Positions 44,933 to 53,870 of a stretch of 64,000 bases of DNA are shown here, one piece after another. The stretch spans positions 3,554,787 through 3,618,786 of the forward strand of contig NZ_CP041040.1 of NCBI RefSeq assembly GCF_006385575.1, given 5' to 3'. How positions within the stretch are numbered: position 1 is the stretch's first letter; the number at the start of each line of letters is the position of its first letter. Source of the DNA: Microbacterium foliorum (GTDB lineage: Bacteria > Actinomycetota > Actinomycetes > Actinomycetales > Microbacteriaceae). Under the pieces are notes generated by a model. That model had not been told where the DNA came from. It worked only from the letters and a program-made list of their open reading frames with translations, and ran no database searches. The position numbers were made by a program, and so were the translations under genes.

Positions 44933-45988
44933 TCAGACCGGATCGCCCTGCACAGGGCCCTCGGTGTTCGGCTTCCAGCCGAGCGCCGGGGCGACGTGCG
45001 TCGCGAAGGACTCGAGCACGTGGAGGTTGTAAGCGGGGCCCAGCTGGTTCGGGATCGTCAGCAGCAGGGTGTCTGCCGACATGACCGCCTCGTCGGCCAG
45101 GAGCTGCTGGATGAGCACGTCGGGCTCGGCCGCATACGTCTTGCCGAACGTCGAGCGGAAGCCGTCGATGATGCCGATCTGGTCGGCGTTCTCCTCGCTG
45201 CGCAGGCCGAAGTACGCCCTGTCCATGTCGGAGACCAGCGGGAAGACGCTGCGGCTCACCGAGACTCGCGGTGCACCGGTGTGGCCGGCCTCTTTGTAGG
45301 CGGCGCGGAAGAGGTCGATCTGCTCGCGCTGCAGCTGGTGGAACGGCACCCCCGTCGCCTCGGTGAGAAGCGTGGAGCTCATCATGTTGAGACCCTTGCG
45401 CCCGGTCTCCTCAGCCGTGGCCCGTGAGCCAGAGCCCCACCAGATGTGGTCGCGCAGAGTCGGTGACTGCGGCTCGATCGCGAGATAGCGGCCGGCGCCG
45501 ACCATGCGGGGGTCGCCGGGGGCGAGGCCCTCGCCGTCGATGGCGCGGAGGAAGAGGTCGAACTTCTCGCGCGCGATCACGCTGCCGCGCTCGGGGTCCT
45601 CCTCGTCGTGGAAGCCGAAGGTCTCGTATCCGCGCAGAGCCGTCTCGGGTGACCCACGGCTCACGCCGAGCGCGATGCGCCCGTCGGCGATCAGGTCGAG
45701 AGCGGCCGCCTCCTCGGCGAACTGGAACGGGTTCTCGTACCGCATGTCGATCACGCCGGTGCCGACCTCGATGCGCTGCGTGCGTGCGGCCATGGCCGAC
45801 AGCAGCGGCATGGGCGACGCCGCCTGGCGAGCCCAGTGGTGAACGCGCACCGAGGCGCCGTTCACGCCGATCTCGTCGGCACCCTCCGCGATCTCGATGG
45901 TCTGCTTCAGCATGTCTCCCGCGGTGCGGGTCGCCGAACCGGGCACGTCTGCATAGTGCCCGAAGGAGAGGAATCCGAAAGCCTTCAT
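44933..45988 (-). CDS. LLM-class flavin-dependent oxidoreductase
   Basis: This 351-residue luciferase-like enzyme uses reduced FMN or F420. TIM-barrel landmarks: FGFLSFGHYAD, NGASVRVHHWARQAASPMPLLSAMAA, IEVGTGVIDMRYENPFQFAEEAAALDLIADGRIALGVSRG, and IWWGSGSRATAEETGRKGLNMM. It belongs to the luciferase-like monooxygenase family, often in Microbacteriaceae as single genes; the substrate is unknown. Confidence 0.9.
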   Translation of the reverse strand: MKAFGFLSFGHYADVPGSATRTAGDMLKQTIEIAEGADEIGVNGASVRVHHWARQAASPMPLLSAMAARTQRIEVGTGVIDMRYENPFQFAEEAAALDLIADGRIALGVSRGSPETALRGYETFGFHDEEDPERGSVIAREKFDLFLRAIDGEGLAPGDPRMVGAGRYLAIEPQSPTLRDHIWWGSGSRATAEETGRKGLNMMSSTLLTEATGVPFHQLQREQIDLFRAAYKEAGHTGAPRVSVSRSVFPLVSDMDRAYFGLRSEENADQIGIIDGFRSTFGKTYAAEPDVLIQQLLADEAVMSADTLLLTIPNQLGPAYNLHVLESFATHVAPALGWKPNTEGPVQGDPV

Positions 45989-46028
45989 GGTGTATTCGAA
46001 CGCATAGATGCGGTGCAGTATTCCTTCG

Positions 46029-47552
46029 TCACTCCCCCGCGATCAGCAGGCCGTCGAGCACGAGCTGTCGGATGCGGGGTTCGAGGTCGGCCCACAGCTC
46101 GACGAGCGGCACCTCGAACAGGTCGGCGAGGGCCGAGACGATCTGCATGACGGTGAGATCGCCGTCGCACGCTCCCACGAAGCCGGCGAGCGCGGGATCC
46201 ACCGCGATCGTGCGCGCGAATCCCCCGCCCTGTCGGAGTTCGATGATGCTCGGATCATCGTTCCCGGGGAGCAGATGGCGTGCCTCGGTGACGTCGGGCG
46301 CGACGAGCAGCGTCGCGGGCACTCCTGCCGCGAGCACGTCGTGAGCGGCGAGGCCCGAGCGCAGTGCACCGCCCACGTTCGAGACGGGTTGCGTCACCCG
46401 CTCGAGACGGCGCAGCGGGATGCCGTCGGCGACCGGCCGGCGCACCAGGATGTAGCCGAATCCGACCGCCGTGACGCCTCGAGCGGTGAAGTCGTCGAGC
46501 CAGGCCGTGAGCAGCGGGGTGAACGCGGCGTCTCGCGGCGTCGTGCCCCCATCTCGGATCCACAGTTCTGCGTACCCGAGCGGTGAGAGCTCCTCACGCT
46601 GGATCACCCATAGGTCGAGGTCGCCGGGAACCCACGACGAGAGGCGGTCGAGACCGGAGCGACCGGTGAGCGATGCCTGACCTCCGCGGGACTCCCAGTT
46701 GCCGAGCAGCTGCGCCACACCTCCCGGGGTCAGGAACGACGGAACCGCACGCAGGAACTGCTCGACGAGCGCGTCGCCGACGAGGCCTCCGTCGCGGTAC
46801 TCGTACTCGGGCACGCCTTCTGCGCGCGGGGTGATCACGAAGGGCGGATTCGAGACGATCAGGTCGAAGGCCTCACCTGCTACGGGCTCGAACATGCTCC
46901 CCAGGCGGAACTCGATGTTCGAGACGCCGTTCAGCTGGGCGTTCAGCTCGGCGTATGCGAGCGCACGCGCCGAGATGTCGGTGGCCACGACCGAACCTGC
47001 GTGACGAGCGACCAGAAGCGCCTGGATGCCGCATCCCGTGCCCAGATCGAGAGCGCGGTCGACCTCGATCGGCATGATGATCTCGGCGAGGGTGCGCGAG
47101 GCTCCGCCGACGCCGAGCACGTGATCCGCCGGAAGCGCACCATCGAGCGCCACCTCATCCAGGTCGCTGGCGATCCACCATTCGCCCATCCCGTCTGAGT
47201 TGACGAACGGCTGCGGCCGCAGAAGAGAAGTGGGAACAACGGTGCTCCCCTCGATCCGCGCGAGGCCGAGAGCGGCGAGGCCGTCGGCGCCGAGTCTCGG
47301 CAGAGCCTCGGTCACAGCGGCGAGCGGCTGCGGCATTCCGAGCACCAGCAGCCTGCCGAGAGTGGCGAGCACGCCGTCGTCATCGGCGATCGCGCGCAGG
47401 ATCGGCTCACGCATGCCCCTGGCGAGCGCGTCGTCCGCTTCTTCGCCCCACAGGCGGCGAAGCGGCTCCGAACGCAGATCCGCGTCGTCGAGATCTGCAG
47501 CGAGCGCGGTGCTGCGGAGCGGATCGGGTGCAGGGGTGAGGGTGTCGGACAC
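46029..47552 (-). CDS. SAM-dependent methyltransferase (HemK/RsmC-like)
   Basis: This 507-residue protein has an N-terminal all-helical domain (residues 1-130), then a Rossmann methyltransferase domain: RALDLGTGCGIQALLVARHA (SAM loop), VVATDISARALAYAELNAQLNG, and the catalytic IVSNPPFVIT (NPPF as in enzymes that methylate exocyclic or amide nitrogens). A C-terminal domain of about 170 residues ends in a winged-helix-like stretch. The substrate is probably rRNA or a protein glutamine. The GTG at 47552 is chosen; an ATG at 47585 is possible. Confidence 0.88.
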   Translation of the reverse strand: MSDTLTPAPDPLRSTALAADLDDADLRSEPLRRLWGEEADDALARGMREPILRAIADDDGVLATLGRLLVLGMPQPLAAVTEALPRLGADGLAALGLARIEGSTVVPTSLLRPQPFVNSDGMGEWWIASDLDEVALDGALPADHVLGVGGASRTLAEIIMPIEVDRALDLGTGCGIQALLVARHAGSVVATDISARALAYAELNAQLNGVSNIEFRLGSMFEPVAGEAFDLIVSNPPFVITPRAEGVPEYEYRDGGLVGDALVEQFLRAVPSFLTPGGVAQLLGNWESRGGQASLTGRSGLDRLSSWVPGDLDLWVIQREELSPLGYAELWIRDGGTTPRDAAFTPLLTAWLDDFTARGVTAVGFGYILVRRPVADGIPLRRLERVTQPVSNVGGALRSGLAAHDVLAAGVPATLLVAPDVTEARHLLPGNDDPSIIELRQGGGFARTIAVDPALAGFVGACDGDLTVMQIVSALADLFEVPLVELWADLEPRIRQLVLDGLLIAGE

Positions 47553-47660
47553 GGCCGTCACTCTACGCGTCTTCAGGGTTCTCATTCAGCCGGACGCCTA
47601 GAATCACAAGGTCAGCACTCACGAGCAGCCTGGGATCCCCGGCGTTCGAGGAAGACCTTC

Positions 47661-49862
47661 ATGACCGCGACCACCTCCGAGAACGGCCTCCGCACGCGCC
47701 TGCACCGCCTGGCACGCGGATCCGTCATCTCGGCGATCGTTCTCGGCCTGGCCGGCGCCGGCGCTCCCGGCGCGTTCGCAGCCACGGATGCCGAGCCCGA
47801 GGGCTCGTCGGTCGACCTGCTCCTCTCGGCAGGAGTGCGTGGCACGGTCGCTCCCGGATCTGCGACGACCGCCTCGATCACCGTGCAGAACGACTCCAGG
47901 TCCGAGCTCTCGTCCGGTCGCGTCACGGTGGAGCTCAACCGCACTCCCCTCACCGACGAGGCCGCGATCACGACCTGGCTCGACGAGGCCGACGCGACAG
48001 GCGGCTTCGAGCAGCTCGGCTCAGACACGACCGCGCCCGTCGACGCCGAAGCATCCGCGACGACGAGCCTTCTCCTTCCGCCGGAGGCCCTCGGCGACCT
48101 GGCCCCCGGCGTCTACCCGTTGCGCGCGACCCTCAGCGGAGCGCAGACCGACGCTCAGGACGATGCGCGATCGGTGACATCGACGACAGTGCTCGTCGTG
48201 ACCGCTGCCGCGAACCCGCCCATCGCTGTGATGGTGCCGGTCACGGCGACACCCGACAACGGCGCCCTGCTGACCGCCGACGAGCTCAGTGCGCTCACCG
48301 CCCCCGAGGGCGCGCTCACCGCGGTGGTCGAGGGAGTCCGAGGGACCTCGGCGATCCTGGCGATCGACCCGGCGATCCCTGCGGCCATCAGAGTGCTCGG
48401 CTCTTCGGCTCCTGAGAGCGCCCGCGAATGGCTGCGCCTTCTCGACGCACTGCCGAACGAGCGCTTCGCCCTGCAGTTCGGCGATGCCGACGCCACCACA
48501 CAGGCGCAGGCGGGCCTCCCCGCGCTCCTGCAGCCCACGACGCTCGCGCCTTTCCTCAACCCGAGCGGCTTCACCGAGCCCGCAGACGGGACTCCCACGC
48601 CCACCCCCACGCCCGCCCCGACCCCGGCCTCGGTGCCGACGGAGAGCACTGCGCCGACAGACGGCACCGCGCCGACGCCGGCGCCAGAGCCGAGTGACGA
48701 ACCGACGCCTCAGCCCACCGACGGCCCCGTGCTGCCCGGTGACGCCGAACTCACCGCCATCGAGGGCGCGACGTCCGGCATCCTGTGGCCGCGCAGCGAC
48801 GTGTCCGCCGCCGACCTCGACGTGTTCTCGACGTACGTGAACGGCGCGGTCACCGTCCTGTCGTCCTCCTCGATCGGAGGCGCCGCCGGTGCACACGCCG
48901 ACGTGGGCGGCCGCAGCGTGCTGGTCACCGCCGCTGCAGCATCCGATGCCGTGTCGCAGGCCGCGAGTGAAGACGACACCGCCGCGCGTCAGCAGCGGCT
49001 TGCTGAGGCGAGCGCTCATCTCTCTCTGGCGGGTCAGGCAGATCCGGCCACGCCGATCCTGATCGGACTCGACCGCGACGAGACGCGCACGGCTGAGGCG
49101 CTCAGAGACGCCGTCGCGTCAGTCGACTCTCTCGGATTCGGTCTCTCCGAGGTACTCGCAGTCCCGGCGACCCCGGCGACGCTCTCGACCGAGCAAGACC
49201 AATCCCGTGCCCTGGCACTGCGGGGGATGCTCGACAGCGAGATCGTGCTCGGCGACTTCGCCTCGATCCTCGACGACACTCAGCTGCTGCTGAGCCCCAA
49301 GCGCATCCAGATCATGCGGGCGACCGGCGTCGGCCTCACTGAGAAGGGCTTCGACGACGCCGTCTCCGACGTCAACGTCGCGACGACGGAGACACTGAAC
49401 GCGGTCGACATCCCTCCCGCGAGCACGATCCAGCTGCTCTCCGCCAACGCCGACCTGCCGTTCTCAGTGCGCAACGATCTGCCGTGGCCGGTGAACATCC
49501 AGCTCAGCGTCACGCCGAGCGACCCGCGTCTCGACGTGCAGTCCGTGACCCCGTGGACGATCCAGCCCGGCACCACGACGAGGGTCAAGGTGCCCGTGTC
49601 CGCCCGAGTCGGCAGCGGCGAGGTCACCCTCAAGCTTTCGCTCTCGAGCCCCACCGGCGTGCCCATCAGTCAGCCGGAGAGCGTCCGCGTCTCGGTGCGC
49701 GCCGAATGGGAGGCCATCGGTCTCGGGGTCTTCGGCGGCCTCATCGTGCTGCTCCTCGGTCTCGGCATCATCCGCACCATCCGACGCCGGCGCCGCGAGG
49801 CCGACGCAGAGAACCAGGAGACGACATCCGAATCGGATGCCGTCGAGGAGATGAATGAGTAG
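47661..49862 (+). CDS. DUF6049-type exported membrane-anchored protein
   Basis: At 733 residues, it has a signal peptide (ISAIVLGLAGAGAPGAFA), a long extracellular region with a Thr/Pro-rich linker (about residues 315-350), a beta-rich C-terminal domain (LPFSVRNDLPWPVNIQLSV), one membrane helix (IGLGVFGGLIVLLLGLGII) and a basic then acidic tail. Genes of this type almost always precede murJ in Actinobacteria; here the stop overlaps the murJ start by eight bases. A role in envelope growth with MurJ is likely but unproven. Confidence 0.85.
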   Translation: MTATTSENGLRTRLHRLARGSVISAIVLGLAGAGAPGAFAATDAEPEGSSVDLLLSAGVRGTVAPGSATTASITVQNDSRSELSSGRVTVELNRTPLTDEAAITTWLDEADATGGFEQLGSDTTAPVDAEASATTSLLLPPEALGDLAPGVYPLRATLSGAQTDAQDDARSVTSTTVLVVTAAANPPIAVMVPVTATPDNGALLTADELSALTAPEGALTAVVEGVRGTSAILAIDPAIPAAIRVLGSSAPESAREWLRLLDALPNERFALQFGDADATTQAQAGLPALLQPTTLAPFLNPSGFTEPADGTPTPTPTPAPTPASVPTESTAPTDGTAPTPAPEPSDEPTPQPTDGPVLPGDAELTAIEGATSGILWPRSDVSAADLDVFSTYVNGAVTVLSSSSIGGAAGAHADVGGRSVLVTAAAASDAVSQAASEDDTAARQQRLAEASAHLSLAGQADPATPILIGLDRDETRTAEALRDAVASVDSLGFGLSEVLAVPATPATLSTEQDQSRALALRGMLDSEIVLGDFASILDDTQLLLSPKRIQIMRATGVGLTEKGFDDAVSDVNVATTETLNAVDIPPASTIQLLSANADLPFSVRNDLPWPVNIQLSVTPSDPRLDVQSVTPWTIQPGTTTRVKVPVSARVGSGEVTLKLSLSSPTGVPISQPESVRVSVRAEWEAIGLGVFGGLIVLLLGLGIIRTIRRRRREADAENQETTSESDAVEEMNE

Positions 49863-51474
49863 TCTCGGGCGCGCCAGCGCACTGATCGGCGCGGGCACCC
49901 TCATCTCCCGCGTCACCGGTCTCCTGCGGACCATCGTCCTCGTCGGCGTGATCGGCTCGGTGGGCGCGGGCGCGGCGGATGCTTTCGCCATCGCGAATCA
50001 GCTGCCCAACAACGTCTTCTCACTGATCTCGGTCGGCGTGCTCACCGCGGTGATCATCCCTCAGATCGTCAAGGCGACTGCGGATGCCGACGGCGGCAAC
50101 GCGTTCATCTCCAAGCTGTTCACCCTCGGCACAGTCGTGCTGGTCGCGATCACCGGGCTCGCGACGATCGCGTCGCCCTGGTTGGTGTGGCTCTACGCCG
50201 GCAAGGAGGGCTCCCCGGAGTTCCTCGCGCTCGCGACCGCGTTCGCCTACTGGTGCATGCCGCAGATCCTCTTCTATGGCCTGTACGCGCTTCTCGGCGA
50301 GGCGCTCAACGCTCGGCGCATCTTCGGTCCGTTCACCTGGGCGCCGGTCGTCAACAACATCGTGTCGATCGTGGGCTTCCTGATCGTCGGCGCCCTGTTC
50401 GGCGGCCCGCTCACCCGTGTCTCCGAGTGGACTCCCGAGATGATCGCGGCGCTCGGCGGAACGGCGACGCTCGGCATCGTGATCCAGGCCGCGATCCTGC
50501 TGATCTTCTGGCGTCGCACGGGTCTCGCGCTGCGCCCTGACTTCCGTTGGCGCGGGGTGGGCCTCGGCAACGTCGGAAGACTCGCCGGATGGACGTTCCT
50601 GATGGCGCTCGCGAGCCTCGGCGCCGGGCTCGTGCAGACGCAGATCCTCACCGAGGCTTCTGGCCAAGGCGCCTCCGTCGCCACGTTCCAGTACGCCTGG
50701 CTCATCTTCATGCTGCCGTACTCGATCATCGTGCTGTCGATCGGAACGCCCTACTTCACGCAGATCAGCGAGCACGCTGCGGCCGGCAGACACGCAGAGG
50801 TCCAGGCTGACATCGCCCAGAGCATCCGCACCCTTCTGTTCTTCATCGCGGTCGCCGTCGCCGCCGTCGCTGCGGCCGCGGTCCCCGCGTCGAGGGTGTT
50901 CACCAACCAGGCGTCGCATGCCGAAGAGGCCGCGCTCGTGCTGGTCTGCTTCCTCGTGTGCCTGGTGCCCCTGACGATCCTGTTCATCGTGCAGCGCACC
51001 TTCTATGCCTACGGCGACACACGCACGCCCTTCTGGTTCACTCTCTTCCAGTGCGGCCTCGTGGTCGTCAGCGCCCTGGTCGCCCAGTGGCTGCTCGACG
51101 CCGATGTCATCGAGGTGACGATGCTGGCCGCCGCCATCGCGCTGGGTCAGTCGATCGCGAGCACACTGCAGATGATCGTGGCCAGCTGGCTTCTGCACCG
51201 CAAGATCGGCGGACTCCAGATCCGCTCCTGGATGACCGCGATCGGCCGGTACGCGGTCGCTGCCGTGCCGGCCGGATTCGCCGGCTGGGGCGTCTTCCTG
51301 CTGCTCGGCGGCCCCACCGGCTGGACCACGTCAGACAAGATCCAGGGTGCCCTCGGCACCTGCATCATCGGCATCGCCGTCGTGGTCGTCTACATCGGCA
51401 TCCTGGCCCTGCTGCGTGCGCCCGAGCTCAAGGTCGCGAGCTCCATGCTGCGGCGATTCCTGCCCGGCCGCTGA
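49855..51474 (+). CDS. murJ: Lipid II flippase MurJ
   Basis: This 539-residue integral membrane protein of the MviN/MurJ family flips lipid II across the membrane for peptidoglycan synthesis. Family blocks: RASALIGAGTLISRVTGLLRTIVL, ADAFAIANQLPNNVFSLISVGVLTAVIIPQ, the GEALNARRIFGPFTWAPVVNN helix and FYAYGDTRTPFWFTLFQ. About 14 helices. It lacks the cytoplasmic kinase-like domain that mycobacterial MviN carries. Coupled to the DUF6049 gene. Confidence 0.94.
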   Translation: MSSLGRASALIGAGTLISRVTGLLRTIVLVGVIGSVGAGAADAFAIANQLPNNVFSLISVGVLTAVIIPQIVKATADADGGNAFISKLFTLGTVVLVAITGLATIASPWLVWLYAGKEGSPEFLALATAFAYWCMPQILFYGLYALLGEALNARRIFGPFTWAPVVNNIVSIVGFLIVGALFGGPLTRVSEWTPEMIAALGGTATLGIVIQAAILLIFWRRTGLALRPDFRWRGVGLGNVGRLAGWTFLMALASLGAGLVQTQILTEASGQGASVATFQYAWLIFMLPYSIIVLSIGTPYFTQISEHAAAGRHAEVQADIAQSIRTLLFFIAVAVAAVAAAAVPASRVFTNQASHAEEAALVLVCFLVCLVPLTILFIVQRTFYAYGDTRTPFWFTLFQCGLVVVSALVAQWLLDADVIEVTMLAAAIALGQSIASTLQMIVASWLLHRKIGGLQIRSWMTAIGRYAVAAVPAGFAGWGVFLLLGGPTGWTTSDKIQGALGTCIIGIAVVVVYIGILALLRAPELKVASSMLRRFLPGR

Positions 51475-51562
51475 GCCCTCTCGCGCGGGAATGTCGCGCG
51501 GTTACCATTGGTTGAAGCAGTCGAACGTCTTTCGGCGTCTCAGCATCTACGACGGAGAGCAC

Positions 51563-52537
51563 ATGCGTCAGGTCATCATCATCGGTTCGGGTCCCGCCGG
51601 ATTCACCGCCGCCATCTACGCGGCGCGCGCGAACCTCAAGCCGCTGCTCATCGCGAGCACGGTCGAGGTCGGCGGAGAGCTGATGAACACCACCGAGGTC
51701 GAGAACTACCCCGGCTTCCCCGAGGGGATCCAGGGCCCCGAGCTCATGGCCAAGTTCCAGGAGCAGGCTGAGAAGTTCGGCACCGAGGTCGTCTACGACG
51801 ACGTCACCGAGCTCGACCTCGCCGGCCCCGTCAAGAAGGTCACGCTGGGCAGTGGCACGGTGCACGAGGCCCAGTCGCTGATCTACGCGACCGGCTCGGC
51901 CTACCGCAAGCTCGGCATCGAGGGCGAAGAGCGCCTCTCGGGCTACGGCGTCTCGTGGTGCGCCACGTGCGACGGATTCTTCTTCCGTGAGAAGACGATC
52001 GCGGTCGTCGGCGGCGGCGACTCGGCGATGGAAGAGGCCACGTTCCTCACCCGCTTCGCCGAGAAGGTCTACGTCATCCACCGCAAGGACTCGCTGCGTG
52101 CATCGAAGATCATGCAGGAGCGCGCCTTCGCGAACGAGAAGATCGAGTTCATCTGGAACAGCGAGGTCGCCGAGATCCTCGGTGGCGACTCCGTCTCGGG
52201 CGTTCAGCTGCGCAACACGGTCGACGGCACGCTGAGCGACCTCCCGCTCGACGGCCTGTTCATCGCGATCGGCAACGACCCGCGCACGCACCTCGTGCAC
52301 GACAAGCTCGAGCTGACCGCAGAGGGCACGATCTGGGTCGACGGCCGCTCGTCGGTCACCTCGGTGCCCGGTGTCTTCGCAGCCGGTGACGTCATCGACC
52401 CCACCTACCGTCAGGCCATCACGGCCGCCGGCTCGGGCACGGTCGCGGCCCTCGACGCCGAGCACTTCCTCGCGGATCTTGAAGACGCTTCCGTCGAGTT
52501 CCCGGCTGCGGAGGCCGCCGAGATCATCACCGCCTGA
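51563..52537 (+). CDS. trxB: Thioredoxin reductase
   Basis: This 324-residue flavoenzyme passes electrons from NADPH to thioredoxin. FAD loop IIGSGPAGFTAA (about residues 7-18), redox pair WCATCDG (Cys 133 and Cys 136), NADPH loop VVGGGDSAMEEA, and the C-terminal FAD motif VFAAGDVIDPTYRQAITA. GGAGAG lies upstream of the ATG. trxA follows 66 bp later; the order murJ-trxB-trxA-parB is common near actinobacterial origins. Confidence 0.97.
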   Translation: MRQVIIIGSGPAGFTAAIYAARANLKPLLIASTVEVGGELMNTTEVENYPGFPEGIQGPELMAKFQEQAEKFGTEVVYDDVTELDLAGPVKKVTLGSGTVHEAQSLIYATGSAYRKLGIEGEERLSGYGVSWCATCDGFFFREKTIAVVGGGDSAMEEATFLTRFAEKVYVIHRKDSLRASKIMQERAFANEKIEFIWNSEVAEILGGDSVSGVQLRNTVDGTLSDLPLDGLFIAIGNDPRTHLVHDKLELTAEGTIWVDGRSSVTSVPGVFAAGDVIDPTYRQAITAAGSGTVAALDAEHFLADLEDASVEFPAAEAAEIITA

Positions 52538-52603
52538 CCGGCAGGGAACAGTTTCACCTCGTCTGCTGTTGTAGCAGGCGAACCTCGAACAAGGAGAACT
52601 CTG

Positions 52604-52927
52604 ATGAGTGCAAAGGCTACGAGCCAGGCGACCTGGGAGCAGGACGTTCTGCAGGCCGAAGGTCCCGTCCTCGTGGACTTCTGGGCCGAGTGGTGCGGAC
52701 CGTGTCGCATGGTCGCCCCGGTGCTGGACCAGATCCAGGCCGACAACCCCGACAAGATCACCATCCTCAAGCTGAACGTGGACGAGAACCCGCAGCTGGC
52801 GATGAAGTACCAGATCACCTCGATCCCCGCGATGAAGGTGTTCCAGGGCGGTGAGGTCAAGACGACCATCATCGGCGCCAAGCCGAAGCCGGCCCTCGAG
52901 CAGGACCTCGCCGCGTTCATCGGCTGA
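52604..52927 (+). CDS. trxA: Thioredoxin
   Basis: This 107-residue disulfide reductase has the active site WCGPC (Cys 31 and Cys 34), cis-Pro in TSIPAMKVF, and the core LVDFWAEW. It is paired with trxB upstream. AAGGAGAA precedes the ATG and a strong terminator follows the stop. Confidence 0.97.
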   Translation: MSAKATSQATWEQDVLQAEGPVLVDFWAEWCGPCRMVAPVLDQIQADNPDKITILKLNVDENPQLAMKYQITSIPAMKVFQGGEVKTTIIGAKPKPALEQDLAAFIG

Positions 52928-52941
52928 TCCCGCGTCGACAA

Positions 52942-52975
52942 GGGCCGTCACTCCTTCGGGAGTGGCGGCCCTTTG
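52942..52975 (+). terminator. Terminator after trxA
   Basis: GGGCCGTCACTCC pairs with GGAGTGGCGGCCC over 13 positions (one G-U), closed by a TTCG loop and followed by TTTGT. It is the clearest intrinsic terminator of the window. Confidence 0.9.
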
Positions 52976-52984
52976 TCGTGCCGC

Positions 52985-53512
52985 CTACTTGTCGTAGACC
53001 GGCACAGGGGCGAGTCCCCGTGCCGCGCGGGCGCGGTCGACGATCTCCTGGATCACGGGCGTCTTCGCAGCGTTTTACGTCGATGTCCCGCGTGCGGCAG
53101 CAGCCACGGCGTCGCACTTGGCGTGGGAGTACCGATCCACGTCCTCCGGATGCGCGAGCAGCCAGTCCCTGAGCAGCCGCTGATGCACGGCATCCCACTC
53201 CTCCACGGTGAAGAAGTGCGCGATCGCGCTGCGGATGCCGTCGGCTTCGAGGATCATCACCGGATGCGTGCGCACAGCGCTGCCGAGGCGCCATCCAGCG
53301 GCCTCCAGCGCCGCGCTGTGGGCCTCCACGTCGTCGGAGTCTCGGACACGCACCGCCAGATCGATGATGGGCTTGGCGCGCATTCCCGGGATCGCCGTCG
53401 AACCGATGTGCTCGATCGTCCACTCGGCATCCCCGAGCCTGTGCAGCTCTGCAGCGATCCTCTCGAACTGCTGCGGCCAGGAGGGGTCGTAGCCGACGAG
53501 CATCCGAGGCAT
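52985..53512 (-). pseudogene. GrpB-family nucleotidyltransferase with in-frame stop
   Basis: The open part (53075-53512, 145 residues) is a UPF0157/GrpB protein: LVGYDPSWPQQFERIAAEL, IEHIGSTAIPGMRAKPIIDLAV (G-S-T and D-x-A of the nucleotidyltransferase core), AHFFTVEEWDAVHQRLLRDWLLAHPEDVDRY. It stops at a TAA (53075-53077) just after ARGTST. The same frame continues at once as NAAKTPVIQEIVDRARAARG and reaches a TAG at 52985; family members normally have a Y-N-x-x-K-x-P-x-I tail here, so TAC to TAA is the likely change. The product lacks about 29 residues. Confidence 0.75.
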
Positions 53513-53525
53513 CGTGTGATGGCCC

Positions 53526-53861
53526 TCAGGAGCGGTCGGCGACCGAGGGGTCCCAGCGACGGTGGCGCTGCTTCTCGTCGAGAAGTCCCCAGACCGCCGG
53601 CGTCAGCTCCGGGTACTCCAGCGCGATCTGGCGAAGCACCCGATAGTGGCGTGCCTCATTCGGGCGCACACCGTCGTTGGCCGTGATGTTGTCGGCACGC
53701 AGCAGGTAGACGACCAGCTCGTCGACGCTCGGCAGCTCCTCCATGAAGTCCCACGGGTCTTCTCCACCGAGAAGCCTCTCCTGGATCAGCACGGCGAGTT
53801 CGTCCGACGCTTCTGCTCGCAGCACTTCGAGGCTGGCGCGGCGCGGAACGGACTCGGTCAT
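53526..53861 (-). CDS. Conserved small acidic protein of unknown function
   Basis: At 111 residues, soluble and helical (ASLEVLRAEASDELAVLIQERL, PSVDELVVYLLRADNITAND, HYRVLRQIALEYPELTPAVWGLL). It lies between the sugar porter (10 bp) and the grpB-family gene (13 bp), all on the minus strand, so the three may be one operon. I do not recognise a function. Confidence 0.75.
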   Translation of the reverse strand: MTESVPRRASLEVLRAEASDELAVLIQERLLGGEDPWDFMEELPSVDELVVYLLRADNITANDGVRPNEARHYRVLRQIALEYPELTPAVWGLLDEKQRHRRWDPSVADRS

Positions 53862-53870
53862 GCTTCCAGC

